This document shows, in pieces, positions 6,538 through 12,830 of a stretch of DNA of 14,378 nt. The stretch is taken from positions 1 through 14,378 of the forward strand of contig JAEOUJ010000118.1 of NCBI GenBank assembly GCA_016839405.1, given 5' to 3'. The stretch's first letter is position 1; every line of letters starts with the position of its first letter. The DNA comes from Candidatus Gerdarchaeota archaeon (GTDB lineage Archaea; Asgardarchaeota; Heimdallarchaeia; JABLTI01). The notes under the pieces are model-generated. The model searched no databases and was not told the origin of the DNA. It saw only the letters and a list, made by a program, of their open reading frames with translations. The translations under genes were made by a program, and so were the position numbers.

Positions 6538-7494
6538 TTGGAGATGTCTGAACAAGATTATGCAATTGTAATAGAGAATTTAGTAAAGAACTACGATGAT
6601 GTAATTGCTGTTAATGATATTTCTTTGAAAATAAAAAAAGGTAAAATATTTGCTTTTCTAGGACCTAATGGAGCTGGTAAAACAACAACTGTAGAGATTT
6701 TAGAAGGAATAAGAAAAAAAACAAGTGGTAAAGCATTCGTTATGGGTTATAATATTGATAATAGAAAAGAGCTTAAAAAAATAAAAAGAGTAATCGGAAC
6801 ATTACCACAAGAATTCCATACATATGATAATCTTACAGTTAGAGAAAATTTGCGATTTTGGAGTCGCTTATTTGCAAATTCACTACCAATTGATAATTTG
6901 ATTGAATTAGTTAATTTAAAGGAAAAAGCAAAAACACGCTATAAGAATCTCTCTGGAGGTTTAAAAAGGCGTTTAGGTATTGCAATTGCTTTAGTAAATG
7001 ATCCCGAATTAGTTTTTCTAGATGAACCAACTACTGGTTTAGACCCACGAGCTCGACGTGAAACATGGGAGGTTATAGAGGATTTAAAAAATCGAGGTAA
7101 AACAATTTTCCTAACGACTCACTATATGGAGGAAGCTCAAGTTCTTGCTGATATTGTAGCTATTATTCACAAAGGGAAAATAATGGATTTAGGAACACCG
7201 GTTGAGCTTATTGACAGACATGGTGGTGATAACAAAATAATTGTTAGATGTAATTCTCAAGAAGCTCGAGAAAAAACGCATGATTTTCTTTTCATGCTTG
7301 TACCAATGGAAAATAAAGATGGTGATATTGTTGTATCTGGAAAAAAAGGTAGCATATCTAAAGTTGTTGATTTATTAGATGACAATGAAGTGCCTTATAC
7401 TGATATTGTTACACAACGACCAACCCTAGAAGATGTTTTTCTCTCTTTAACAGGTGAAACACTTGTAATTGAAAATGAGAAAAAAATAGCTTGA
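6538..7494 (+). CDS. ABC transporter ATP-binding protein, DrrA/CcmA type
   Basis: Cytoplasmic ATPase subunit of an ABC-2 exporter. All motifs are intact: Walker A GPNGAGKTTT at 42-51, Q-loop Gln91 in TLPQEF, signature LSGGLKRRLGIA at 138-149, Walker B LVFLDEP at 158-164, D-loop TGLD at 166-169 and switch His195 in TTHYMEEA. Residues from about 225 form the C-terminal domain typical of DrrA-like ATPases (DUF4162 type), ending in RPTLEDVFLSLTG at 294-306, a hallmark of this group. Start codon TTG at 6538 is chosen on the AGGTG spacing; ATG at 6544 would remove two residues. It is followed at 15 nt by two permease genes, the usual gene order for a drug-, lipid- or polymer-exporting system. The substrate is not predictable. 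Confidence 0.93.
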   Translation: MEMSEQDYAIVIENLVKNYDDVIAVNDISLKIKKGKIFAFLGPNGAGKTTTVEILEGIRKKTSGKAFVMGYNIDNRKELKKIKRVIGTLPQEFHTYDNLTVRENLRFWSRLFANSLPIDNLIELVNLKEKAKTRYKNLSGGLKRRLGIAIALVNDPELVFLDEPTTGLDPRARRETWEVIEDLKNRGKTIFLTTHYMEEAQVLADIVAIIHKGKIMDLGTPVELIDRHGGDNKIIVRCNSQEAREKTHDFLFMLVPMENKDGDIVVSGKKGSISKVVDLLDDNEVPYTDIVTQRPTLEDVFLSLTGETLVIENEKKIA

Positions 7495-7509
7495 AGGAGT
7501 AGATTATAT

Positions 7510-8718
7510 TTGAAAGATGGCACTTTATGGTCTAAAATGTTTCAGAGTTTTCGAAGGATTGGCAGCATTATTAGTGGTACTGGTTTAAGTTGGATTCGTT
7601 CTGGACCAGCACTATTTTTCACATTTATTTACCCAATTGTTATGATTTTACTATTTGGTTATATTTTTGGTGCAGCTCCATCAGAAAGTTATTACAATTT
7701 ATATTATTACAATGAAGATACTTATGATATTGACGATCAATTATTTTCCTATAATCCTGCTCAAATTCTACTTGAAAATTTAGGATTAAATAATGATTCA
7801 ATTAGTGATGAACTTAACTTGCGATTGATAAAATCAAATGCTAATTTAACAGAATTATCTCCAGTAGATTGGGCTAAAACTAATGATGTTCCATATTTAA
7901 TTATAATTCCAAGTGGTTGGTCAGCTGCTGTTAATGAATCTAAAATAAATGCTACTGCTCCAAAAGCAAATATTGAATATTATTTTGATCCATCATATAC
8001 AAGTTCATTTGAAGTTCAAAGTATTATTAGCCAAGTTCTTCAAGAAATGAATTTAAAGGAATTTGGGATTCCTGTTTTAATTGAAATTAATACAGAATCA
8101 ACTCCTGAACGTGAGGAATTAAATTATATTGATTTTTACGTGCCTGGTATAATTATGGTAACAATTTCAACTAGTGGGATGATGGGTATGGTAGCAGCTG
8201 TTACAGAAAATAGACAAACAGGTTTAATTTTCAAATTATCAGCAACTCCAATTAGAAAATGGGAATGGGCATTAGCTCAAGAACTATGGCAAGTGATAAT
8301 GAGTTTTATTGTTGCCATTTTAACTGTTTTAACTGGATGGATTGCTTTTGATTTTAATTTAAAAACCATTCATCCTTTAATGATACCAATATTAATTTTT
8401 GGTTCAATGACATTTGCTGGTTTAGCTTTAATTATAGCTCGTTTCGTTAAAAGGCCAGAAGCTGCTATGGCTGCAACAATGTCATTTGTTTTTCCACAAA
8501 TGTTTCTTTCAGGAGCGATTTTTCCAGCAGAAATATTACCAAATGCCATGCAAATAGTTGCTAAATTCTTTCCTCTATACTATGTGAGTGAATCTATGCG
8601 AGCTGTAATGTTAGAAGCGACTTTTCATAACGTATGGGTTCCATTTAGTGTGACTATTGCAATGGGTATAGTTTTTTTTACAATTGGTGTAATAATAGCC
8701 ATTTGGAGAAAAGAATAA
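7510..8718 (+). CDS. ABC-2 type permease, first subunit
   Basis: Membrane subunit of the ABC exporter. TM1 lies at about 34-54 (ALFFTFIYPIVMILLFGYIF), followed by an extracellular domain of about 150 residues. The remaining five membrane segments start at VPGIIMVTISTSGMMGM (211-227). The family-typical block FPQMFLSGAIFP lies at 328-339, and FPLYYVSESMRAVM is the conserved stretch before the last helix. This is the DrrB/YhgE-like ABC-2 arrangement with a large loop after TM1. Start TTG at 7510 is supported by AAGGAG at 7494-7499, 10 nt upstream and overlapping the end of the ATPase gene. The neighbouring permease is a paralogue, so a heterodimeric channel is likely. Confidence 0.88.
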   Translation: MKDGTLWSKMFQSFRRIGSIISGTGLSWIRSGPALFFTFIYPIVMILLFGYIFGAAPSESYYNLYYYNEDTYDIDDQLFSYNPAQILLENLGLNNDSISDELNLRLIKSNANLTELSPVDWAKTNDVPYLIIIPSGWSAAVNESKINATAPKANIEYYFDPSYTSSFEVQSIISQVLQEMNLKEFGIPVLIEINTESTPEREELNYIDFYVPGIIMVTISTSGMMGMVAAVTENRQTGLIFKLSATPIRKWEWALAQELWQVIMSFIVAILTVLTGWIAFDFNLKTIHPLMIPILIFGSMTFAGLALIIARFVKRPEAAMAATMSFVFPQMFLSGAIFPAEILPNAMQIVAKFFPLYYVSESMRAVMLEATFHNVWVPFSVTIAMGIVFFTIGVIIAIWRKE

Positions 8719-8724
8719 GGAGGT
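8719..8724 (+). promoter_or_regulatory. Strong Shine-Dalgarno site fixing a GTG start
   Basis: GGAGGT lies 6 nt before GTG 8731-8733, immediately after the stop of the first permease gene. It is the best ribosome-binding site in the operon and makes the GTG start convincing. Confidence 0.75.
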
Positions 8725-8730
8725 AAAAAA

Positions 8731-9960
8731 GTGCCCAATGAAAACCATTTAGACTCAACAAAAAAACAACCAAGAAAAGCAATTTTGGTCATTAAACGAT
8801 TAGGTGCATATATTTCTGCAGCATTAATAGATTTCAAACGATCACCATTAACAATATTTTTTACTATTGCTTATCCAATTATCTTAATTCTTTTATTTGG
8901 AGCTATATTTTCAGGTAATGGTGCCACATCTTCAACATATACTATGTATTATCAAAGTGGGGGTGATGATGGCTTTTTTATTAATTCAACCTATACTTTA
9001 AATTACACTGATCAAATAATCGTAACATTTCAAAATATGACACGCACTGATAATATTACTAAATTATTTGATTTAAGGCCTATTCCTGATGATATTATTA
9101 ATCCTGGAACTTTTTTGGAAGAAGAAGAAGGTTATATTGCATTAATTATTCCAGAAAATTTTACACAAGAAGTTATATTTAATCCTCCAATGAATTTAAC
9201 TATTATTCTAGATAGAAATTCTAATTCAGCCAATATAGCCTTGAGTATTGTTAATAGTGTTATTTATCAATATAATTTAGGAATAGCAGGTTATAATGAA
9301 ACAAAAATTGGTATGGAATCATTTGACATCTATTTAGAAGAAGAAATTGAATATTTTGAATTTTTAATTCCAGGGATTATTGGTGTAGCAATTTTGAATA
9401 ATGGAGTTATTGGAACAATAAATCGATATTCATATTTCGAAAGAAAAGGATTCTTTAGAAAACTCTCATCATCACCAATGAGTAAGGCTGATGTTGTTGT
9501 TGGTGAAGCATCTTGGATATTTTTACAAGGATTAATTTCAATTATCGCTATATTGTTAATTGGTTGGTTAGTTTTTAAAATACCTTCTGGTGATTATAAA
9601 TGGATTTATGAAGTTCTAGATTGGAAAGTGTTACCTATAGCTATATCAGCTGTTCTCAATTTTACAGGATTGGGTATGATAGGAGCTCGATTAGTAAAAA
9701 ATCCTGATGCATCTACAGCTGTCGGTAATTTTATTACATTTCCAATGATGTTTCTAAGTGGTGCTTTTTTTGAAGTTGCTCATATACCTGTTATAAATGT
9801 AATTTCTAAAATGCTACCTTTAACTTATATTAATGAAGCACTTCGAGCATCAATGATAACTCCAAATATACCAATTGCTTGGCTAAATATTGGTATAAGT
9901 TTTGCTTTTGGAGTTGTTCTTTTCACTATAGGTATATTAGTAACTAAAATAACTGAATAA
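8731..9960 (+). CDS. ABC-2 type permease, second subunit
   Basis: Second membrane subunit of the exporter, paralogous to the first. TM1 is at about 38-58 (LTIFFTIAYPIILILLFGAIF). A long extracellular domain with several Asn-x-Ser/Thr sites runs to about 205. Helices begin at FLIPGIIGVAILNNGVIG (211-228), and FPMMFLSGAFF at 337-347 aligns with FPQMFLSGAIF of the partner. LPLTYINEALRASM is the conserved stretch near the C-terminus. Start GTG at 8731 has an excellent GGAGGT site. The 12-nt gap from the first permease indicates co-translation. Two distinct permeases for one ATPase suggest an asymmetric exporter with a homodimeric ATPase. A hairpin follows the stop within 20 nt, ending the operon. 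Confidence 0.88.
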   Translation: MPNENHLDSTKKQPRKAILVIKRLGAYISAALIDFKRSPLTIFFTIAYPIILILLFGAIFSGNGATSSTYTMYYQSGGDDGFFINSTYTLNYTDQIIVTFQNMTRTDNITKLFDLRPIPDDIINPGTFLEEEEGYIALIIPENFTQEVIFNPPMNLTIILDRNSNSANIALSIVNSVIYQYNLGIAGYNETKIGMESFDIYLEEEIEYFEFLIPGIIGVAILNNGVIGTINRYSYFERKGFFRKLSSSPMSKADVVVGEASWIFLQGLISIIAILLIGWLVFKIPSGDYKWIYEVLDWKVLPIAISAVLNFTGLGMIGARLVKNPDASTAVGNFITFPMMFLSGAFFEVAHIPVINVISKMLPLTYINEALRASMITPNIPIAWLNIGISFAFGVVLFTIGILVTKITE

Positions 9961-9976
9961 TAATAATGAAAAGTTT

Positions 9977-10018
9977 AGAGAAATAGCAAGTTAAAATTTC
10001 AGCTGTTTCTCTCTTTAT
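9977..10018 (+). terminator. Hairpin plus T-rich tail ending the ABC operon
   Basis: Arms AGAGAAATAGC (9977-9987) and GCTGTTTCTCT (10002-10012) form an 11-bp stem with one G-U pair around a 14-nt loop, followed by CTTTATT. It lies 17 nt after the last permease stop. This resembles an intrinsic terminator, although archaeal termination relies mainly on the T-rich tract. Downstream, 10013-10110 holds only short AT-rich inverted repeats such as AATTTTC/GAAAATT at 10059-10076. Confidence 0.6.
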
Positions 10019-10113
10019 TGAAGTGAACGTTTAATTAGCTGATGGATTTTTCTAGAAAAATTTTCCTTAGAAAATTAATTTTTGGCATTTTAGAATTGCC
10101 TAAAGAATAACTG

Positions 10114-10169
10114 CTTTAAATAACTAAGTCAAGAATAATGAAAGAAATTTTATCGCAAAATTAAAGGAG
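10114..10169 (+). promoter_or_regulatory. Promoter and ribosome-binding site of the longin/GTPase/7TM operon
   Basis: CTTTAAATAAC at 10114-10124 is a TATA-box candidate, and the identical 11-mer occurs at 12210-12220. Transcription would begin near 10145, leaving a leader of roughly 35 nt with AAGGAG at 10164-10169, 9 nt before the ATG at 10179. Confidence 0.55.
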
Positions 10170-10178
10170 AATTATCAG

Positions 10179-10667
10179 ATGAAACCCGTATCATTATGCT
10201 TGGTCCAAATGGGTGAAAAAGGTCTTGAATTAGTAAAAGCACATCCTAACGTTTTGCCTAAAGAAATTCTTAGTGAGCTAACTTACAAATCAATGCCTAT
10301 GGGAGCAAAACCTGGAGAATTCTCATCAGCAGTTATTGGCGATTTATTTTATTCAAGTTATATCTTTTCCATCCCCAGAGAAGATAATCGAGATAATATA
10401 GCTGCAATTATTGCAGTTTATAATAATATGAAATACAATATTGAAGGTATACGTAAAGTATTTTCATTTATTGTTAAAGAGTTAGAAACTAAATCACTAT
10501 TAAAAACAGACATAGTTGAAGAAATTCTTCCAAATCTCTACAAAGGATTTGATAGTGGACACATTAAAATAAAAATCAGTTCGATTGCCACTATAGATAT
10601 TGATTTTGCAGAAGAGCCGGAAGAAAAAGATATCACTAATGATCTAGAAGATGATCTTTGGAGATAA
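10179..10667 (+). CDS. Longin-like domain protein (GTPase partner candidate)
   Basis: Small cytoplasmic protein of 162 residues with no membrane segment and no obvious catalytic motif. Predicted secondary structure follows the longin order of two strands, helix, three strands and two helices: strands at about 4-10 and 14-20, helix 27-38, strands 48-53, 58-65 (SSYIFSIPRE) and 73-81 (NIAAIIAVY), helices 88-104 and 112-121. The tail from 143 is acidic (EEPEEKD...DLEDDLW). Longin and the related roadblock folds are frequent partners or regulators of small GTPases in eukaryotes and Asgard archaea. Here the next gene, 22 nt downstream, is a small GTPase. ATG start with AAGGAG at 9 nt. The fold is my reading of the pattern rather than a clear family match; a roadblock-like or unrelated alpha/beta fold is possible. 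Confidence 0.55.
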   Translation: MKPVSLCLVQMGEKGLELVKAHPNVLPKEILSELTYKSMPMGAKPGEFSSAVIGDLFYSSYIFSIPREDNRDNIAAIIAVYNNMKYNIEGIRKVFSFIVKELETKSLLKTDIVEEILPNLYKGFDSGHIKIKISSIATIDIDFAEEPEEKDITNDLEDDLWR

Positions 10668-10673
10668 TTAAAA

Positions 10674-10679
10674 AAGGAG
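10674..10679 (+). promoter_or_regulatory. Ribosome-binding site supporting a TTG start for the GTPase
   Basis: AAGGAG lies 10 nt before TTG 10690-10692. No ATG occurs in frame before the P-loop, so the TTG start is needed to give a complete G domain. Confidence 0.65.
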
Positions 10680-10689
10680 ACAAATTACC

Positions 10690-11226
10690 TTGGCATTTCT
10701 ATTAAAACTATTTAAACGTAAATTAAAAGAAGTAGATATAACTATTTGCGGATTAGCTAATGCAGGTAAAACTACTATTATAAAATACTTAGAAACTGGT
10801 AGATTTGTCGATACTCAACCGACTATGGGAATCAATCGTGGAGAAACAATTCAAGTTGATAAACTTGAAATAAATATATTTGATTTGGGTGGTCAAGACG
10901 ATTTTCAAGTTCTTTGGCCAGAGGTTAACGAGAAGTCAGATGGAGTAGTATTTGTAGTTGATAAATCAGATGTTATGAATTTTGGGAGTGCAAAAGAAGC
11001 ATTTCATAATATAATTGAATCTCAAATTCATAAAGATGTCACAGTTTTGGTATTATTACATAAAGCAGATTTACCTGATGGTATGGAAAGGAATCAATTC
11101 ATCAAGGAATTTGATTTGCTAGATATACCTTACAAATGGGCTTGTTATGAAACATCAGCGAAAACAGGTTCGAATATCTTTGATAGCTTTCGTTGGTTTT
11201 TTGAGCAATTAAAAGAGGAGAATTAA
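10690..11226 (+). CDS. Small GTPase, Arf/Rag-like
   Basis: Complete single-domain Ras-superfamily GTPase of 178 residues. G1 is GLANAGKT at 21-28 (Arf style, compare GLDAAGKT). G2 Thr45 lies in PTMGIN. G3 is DLGGQDDF at 65-72 with Gln69 present. G4 is HKAD at 124-127 in place of NKxD. G5 is TSAK at 155-158. The GGQ switch II is shared by Arf, SR-beta and Rag/Gtr families, and HKxD at G4 is characteristic of eukaryotic Rag/Gtr GTPases. The N-terminus FLLKLFKRKLKEV (3-15) is hydrophobic/basic and could form an Arf-like amphipathic membrane helix, but there is no Gly2 for myristoylation and no C-terminal Cys for prenylation. Start TTG with AAGGAG at 10 nt. The 7TM gene follows after 3 nt. Likely a membrane-associated molecular switch; effector unknown. 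Confidence 0.93.
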   Translation: MAFLLKLFKRKLKEVDITICGLANAGKTTIIKYLETGRFVDTQPTMGINRGETIQVDKLEINIFDLGGQDDFQVLWPEVNEKSDGVVFVVDKSDVMNFGSAKEAFHNIIESQIHKDVTVLVLLHKADLPDGMERNQFIKEFDLLDIPYKWACYETSAKTGSNIFDSFRWFFEQLKEEN

Positions 11227-11229
11227 AGA

Positions 11230-12090
11230 ATGGCACTAGCAGCAGATCTTTTTTATATAATCTTTTCATGGATATCTCTAACAGTAAACATAGCACTTTT
11301 AGTATTTCTCTTTAATAATTTTATTAAAAAGAAAACGACTGGAACTTTAATCCTTTTCTCTTCTTATTTTGTTATAGCTTTAGGGGCAACACTTGGAGCA
11401 GTTGTTTACACTTTAGAATTTTTAAGCACCCCACTAGTAACTATTGGAGTATTACAATCATTATCAACAATTACTCCTCAAATTGGTCTTATTTTGATCT
11501 ATATTTTTTCAACAAGACATATATTAAGAGATAATGAGGTGGCTAAAACATTAACAACATCCTTATTTTCAGCACTTTTAGGATTCATTTTGACAATGTA
11601 TCTTTTAGCAGTCTACGGTCTTACAGAACAATTCCCAGGATTTATTTTACCTGAAGATGAAAGTGCAAAGTGGTTTCAATTAATTAGAACAAACATATCT
11701 GGTACAGATTTATATAATTTATCAATTTCATTCTTAGCTCCATTTATTACTATTGTACAAATTTATTTGAACCTTAGAATTATCATCAAATCATTTATTT
11801 TATCAAGGAGAACGGATAAAATAATTCGAAAACGAGGATTACAGATGATAGGTTGGGGTTTGGTTACTTACCTTTTAGGTGGATTAGTTATCTCTTTAGA
11901 AATTGGAGTTCCTTGGCCAGATGGTAGCCATATACCAACAATTTTCTGGACCCTTAGAAAATTGATATTTCTAGTTTCCTATTTCATTCTATATCTAGGT
12001 TGGATTATGCCAGATTGGTTCCGAAGGCGCATTAGAGGTAAAACTTGGTTTGAAATGCGTTATAAGGAAGTTAGTAAATTTACTCAATAG
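11230..12090 (+). CDS. Seven-TM integral membrane protein co-encoded with a small GTPase
   Basis: I do not recognise the family. Seven hydrophobic segments are visible at about 7-29, 39-62, 70-93, 109-130, 164-188, 204-224 and 241-261. Positive charge sits in the loops after TM1 (KKK at 33-35), TM3 (RHILRDNEVAK) and TM5 (SRRTDKIIRKR) and in the C-terminal tail (RRRIRGK). The loops after TM2, TM4 and TM6 are acidic or neutral. This predicts N-out/C-in topology. The longest outside loop (131-163) carries EDES and a few polar residues. No soluble catalytic domain is attached. The ATG has GAGGAG 9 nt upstream, inside the end of the GTPase gene, and the gap is 3 nt, so the two are translationally linked. 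It could be a sensor, a receptor-like anchor for the GTPase, or a transporter; sequence alone does not decide. Confidence 0.75.
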   Translation: MALAADLFYIIFSWISLTVNIALLVFLFNNFIKKKTTGTLILFSSYFVIALGATLGAVVYTLEFLSTPLVTIGVLQSLSTITPQIGLILIYIFSTRHILRDNEVAKTLTTSLFSALLGFILTMYLLAVYGLTEQFPGFILPEDESAKWFQLIRTNISGTDLYNLSISFLAPFITIVQIYLNLRIIIKSFILSRRTDKIIRKRGLQMIGWGLVTYLLGGLVISLEIGVPWPDGSHIPTIFWTLRKLIFLVSYFILYLGWIMPDWFRRRIRGKTWFEMRYKEVSKFTQ

Positions 12091-12092
12091 AG

Positions 12093-12128
12093 GAAAGAAT
12101 TCTTATATGAATTTCTTTCTTTTTTTTT
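12093..12128 (+). terminator. Strong hairpin plus T9 tract ending the longin/GTPase/7TM operon
   Basis: Arms GAAAGAATTC (12093-12102) and GAATTTCTTTC (12109-12119) pair with a single bulge around a 6-nt loop. They are followed directly by nine T residues at 12120-12128 and more T-rich sequence to about 12160. It starts 2 nt after the stop codon, as a bacterial-style intrinsic terminator would. Confidence 0.75.
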
Positions 12129-12209
12129 ATTTTAAATTCTCTCTTTTATTTTTATCATCTATCAAAAATATGCTAGTAATTATTTTTTATTTCAATTGCT
12201 AAACGATGA

Positions 12210-12220
12210 CTTTAAATAAC
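12210..12220 (+). promoter_or_regulatory. TATA-box candidate identical to the longin-operon box
   Basis: CTTTAAATAAC repeats exactly the 11-mer at 10114-10124. Transcription would begin near 12240 and run into the hairpin-rich stretch and the small ORF at 12372. No conventional gene follows, so the transcript may be a non-coding or small-protein RNA. Confidence 0.4.
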
Positions 12221-12283
12221 AAGTTGTCACATACTCATTCGCTTGAAAGAAATCAACTTTTAAGAAGGAATAGTGGGTTGACC

Positions 12284-12345
12284 TGAACTCGGTTTTTGAG
12301 TTTCAATTAAAAGTAGATGATTGTGAGAATAATAGAAATCTCACA
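12284..12345 (+). other. Two adjacent hairpins in a possible leader or small RNA
   Basis: The first pairs TGAACTC (12284-12290) with GAGTTTCA (12298-12305) with one bulge and a 7-nt loop. The second pairs TGTGAGA (12322-12328) with TCTCACA (12339-12345), a perfect 7-bp stem with a 10-nt loop. A further possible helix joins TCAAC (12253-12257) with GTTGA (12277-12281). Together they could structure an RNA beginning near 12240. No known RNA family is recognised. Confidence 0.35.
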
Positions 12346-12371
12346 TAACTGTAAAATAATGGTGATTTAAG

Positions 12372-12461
12372 ATGTTTAAATCTAAAATAGAAATGAAATT
12401 TGATGTAAAGAAAACTCTCGAGAAACCAGGTATGGAAATAAAATACCGGTTAAAAGCATAA
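12372..12461 (+). CDS. Possible 29-residue small protein with strong ribosome-binding site
   Basis: ATG at 12372 follows GGTGAT (12361-12366, 5 nt spacing), which exactly complements the 3' end of archaeal 16S rRNA. The 29-residue product is basic (FKSKIEMKFDVKKTLEKPG...). An open frame shifted by -1 continues from 12404 to the stop at 12563-12565 and would add a 34-residue Lys/Glu-rich segment (KKQEDDSNTLKKSEKQNK...). So this could be the 5' part of a frameshifted gene of about 64 codons. A hairpin, AACCAGGTAT/ATACCGGTT at 12424-12451, lies within it. Unrecognised; may be chance. Confidence 0.3.
   Translation: MFKSKIEMKFDVKKTLEKPGMEIKYRLKA
12424..12451 (+). repeat. Bulged 9-bp inverted repeat
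   Basis: AACC(A)GGTAT at 12424-12433 pairs with ATACCGGTT at 12443-12451 around a 9-nt loop, with one bulged A. It is stronger than expected for this AT-rich stretch. It lies just before the stop of the small ORF, where it could act as an RNA element or attenuate translation. Confidence 0.4.
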
Positions 12462-12609
12462 GAGCTAAAAAACAAGAAGATGATTCAAATACCCTAAAGA
12501 AATCTGAAAAACAAAATAAAACAAAGAAGATTGTAGGTATAAGAAAAATGCTTCAATATGATTAATAATTATAAATAAAATGGAATTGAAATAAAAAGGT
12601 GAACGTGTA

Positions 12610-12714
12610 ATGAATAATAAAAGGAATCTATTAAAAAATAACACAAAAATGAATTGTGATAAAATTAAAGCTGATATAGCAATAAATGCACTTATTAATG
12701 GATTAAATAGATAA
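12610..12714 (+). CDS. Possible 34-residue small protein with good ribosome-binding site
   Basis: ATG at 12610 follows AAGGTGA at 12596-12602 with 7-nt spacing, a near-ideal archaeal site. The product is short and Asn/Lys-rich at the start, with a C-terminal half that could form an amphipathic helix (KIKADIAINALINGLNR). The frame contains further stops every few codons after 12714, no fewer than chance would give, so it is not a clear pseudogene. No homologue is recognised. Confidence 0.3.
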   Translation: MNNKRNLLKNNTKMNCDKIKADIAINALINGLNR

Positions 12715-12830
12715 ATTGTCACTAATGAATCATCGAATATTAAAGAATTAAAAAGTATAATAATAAATCACCGATAAACTGATGAACAATTTTGAGCTTA
12801 AATATTGGATAAAAAATCAATTTCAAATAA

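Noticed and set aside
10059..10076. AATTTTC/GAAAATT hairpin with a 4-nt loop in the gap before the longin operon
   Set aside because: The stem is only 7 bp and almost purely A/T, as expected by chance in this AT-rich spacer.
5722..11226. ICMT-like enzyme acting on the nearby small GTPase
   Set aside because: The GTPase ends in EQLKEEN with no C-terminal Cys or CaaX box, so it cannot be the methylated prenyl-protein substrate.
11230..12090. Seven-TM protein as a microbial rhodopsin
   Set aside because: The last helix lacks the expected Lys in a retinal-binding context, and no rhodopsin helix-C motif is visible.
12203..12320. Possible C/D-box small RNA, from ATGA and CTGA elements
   Set aside because: Box C does not match RTGATGA and the C-D spacing is wrong. 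There is no terminal stem joining the boxes.
12465..12722. Antisense 85-codon open frame rich in Phe, Ile and Leu, with a GTG start
   Set aside because: It is the complement of an A-rich stretch, which lacks stops on the T-rich strand by composition. It has no ribosome-binding site, and its hydrophobicity follows from the T-rich codons.
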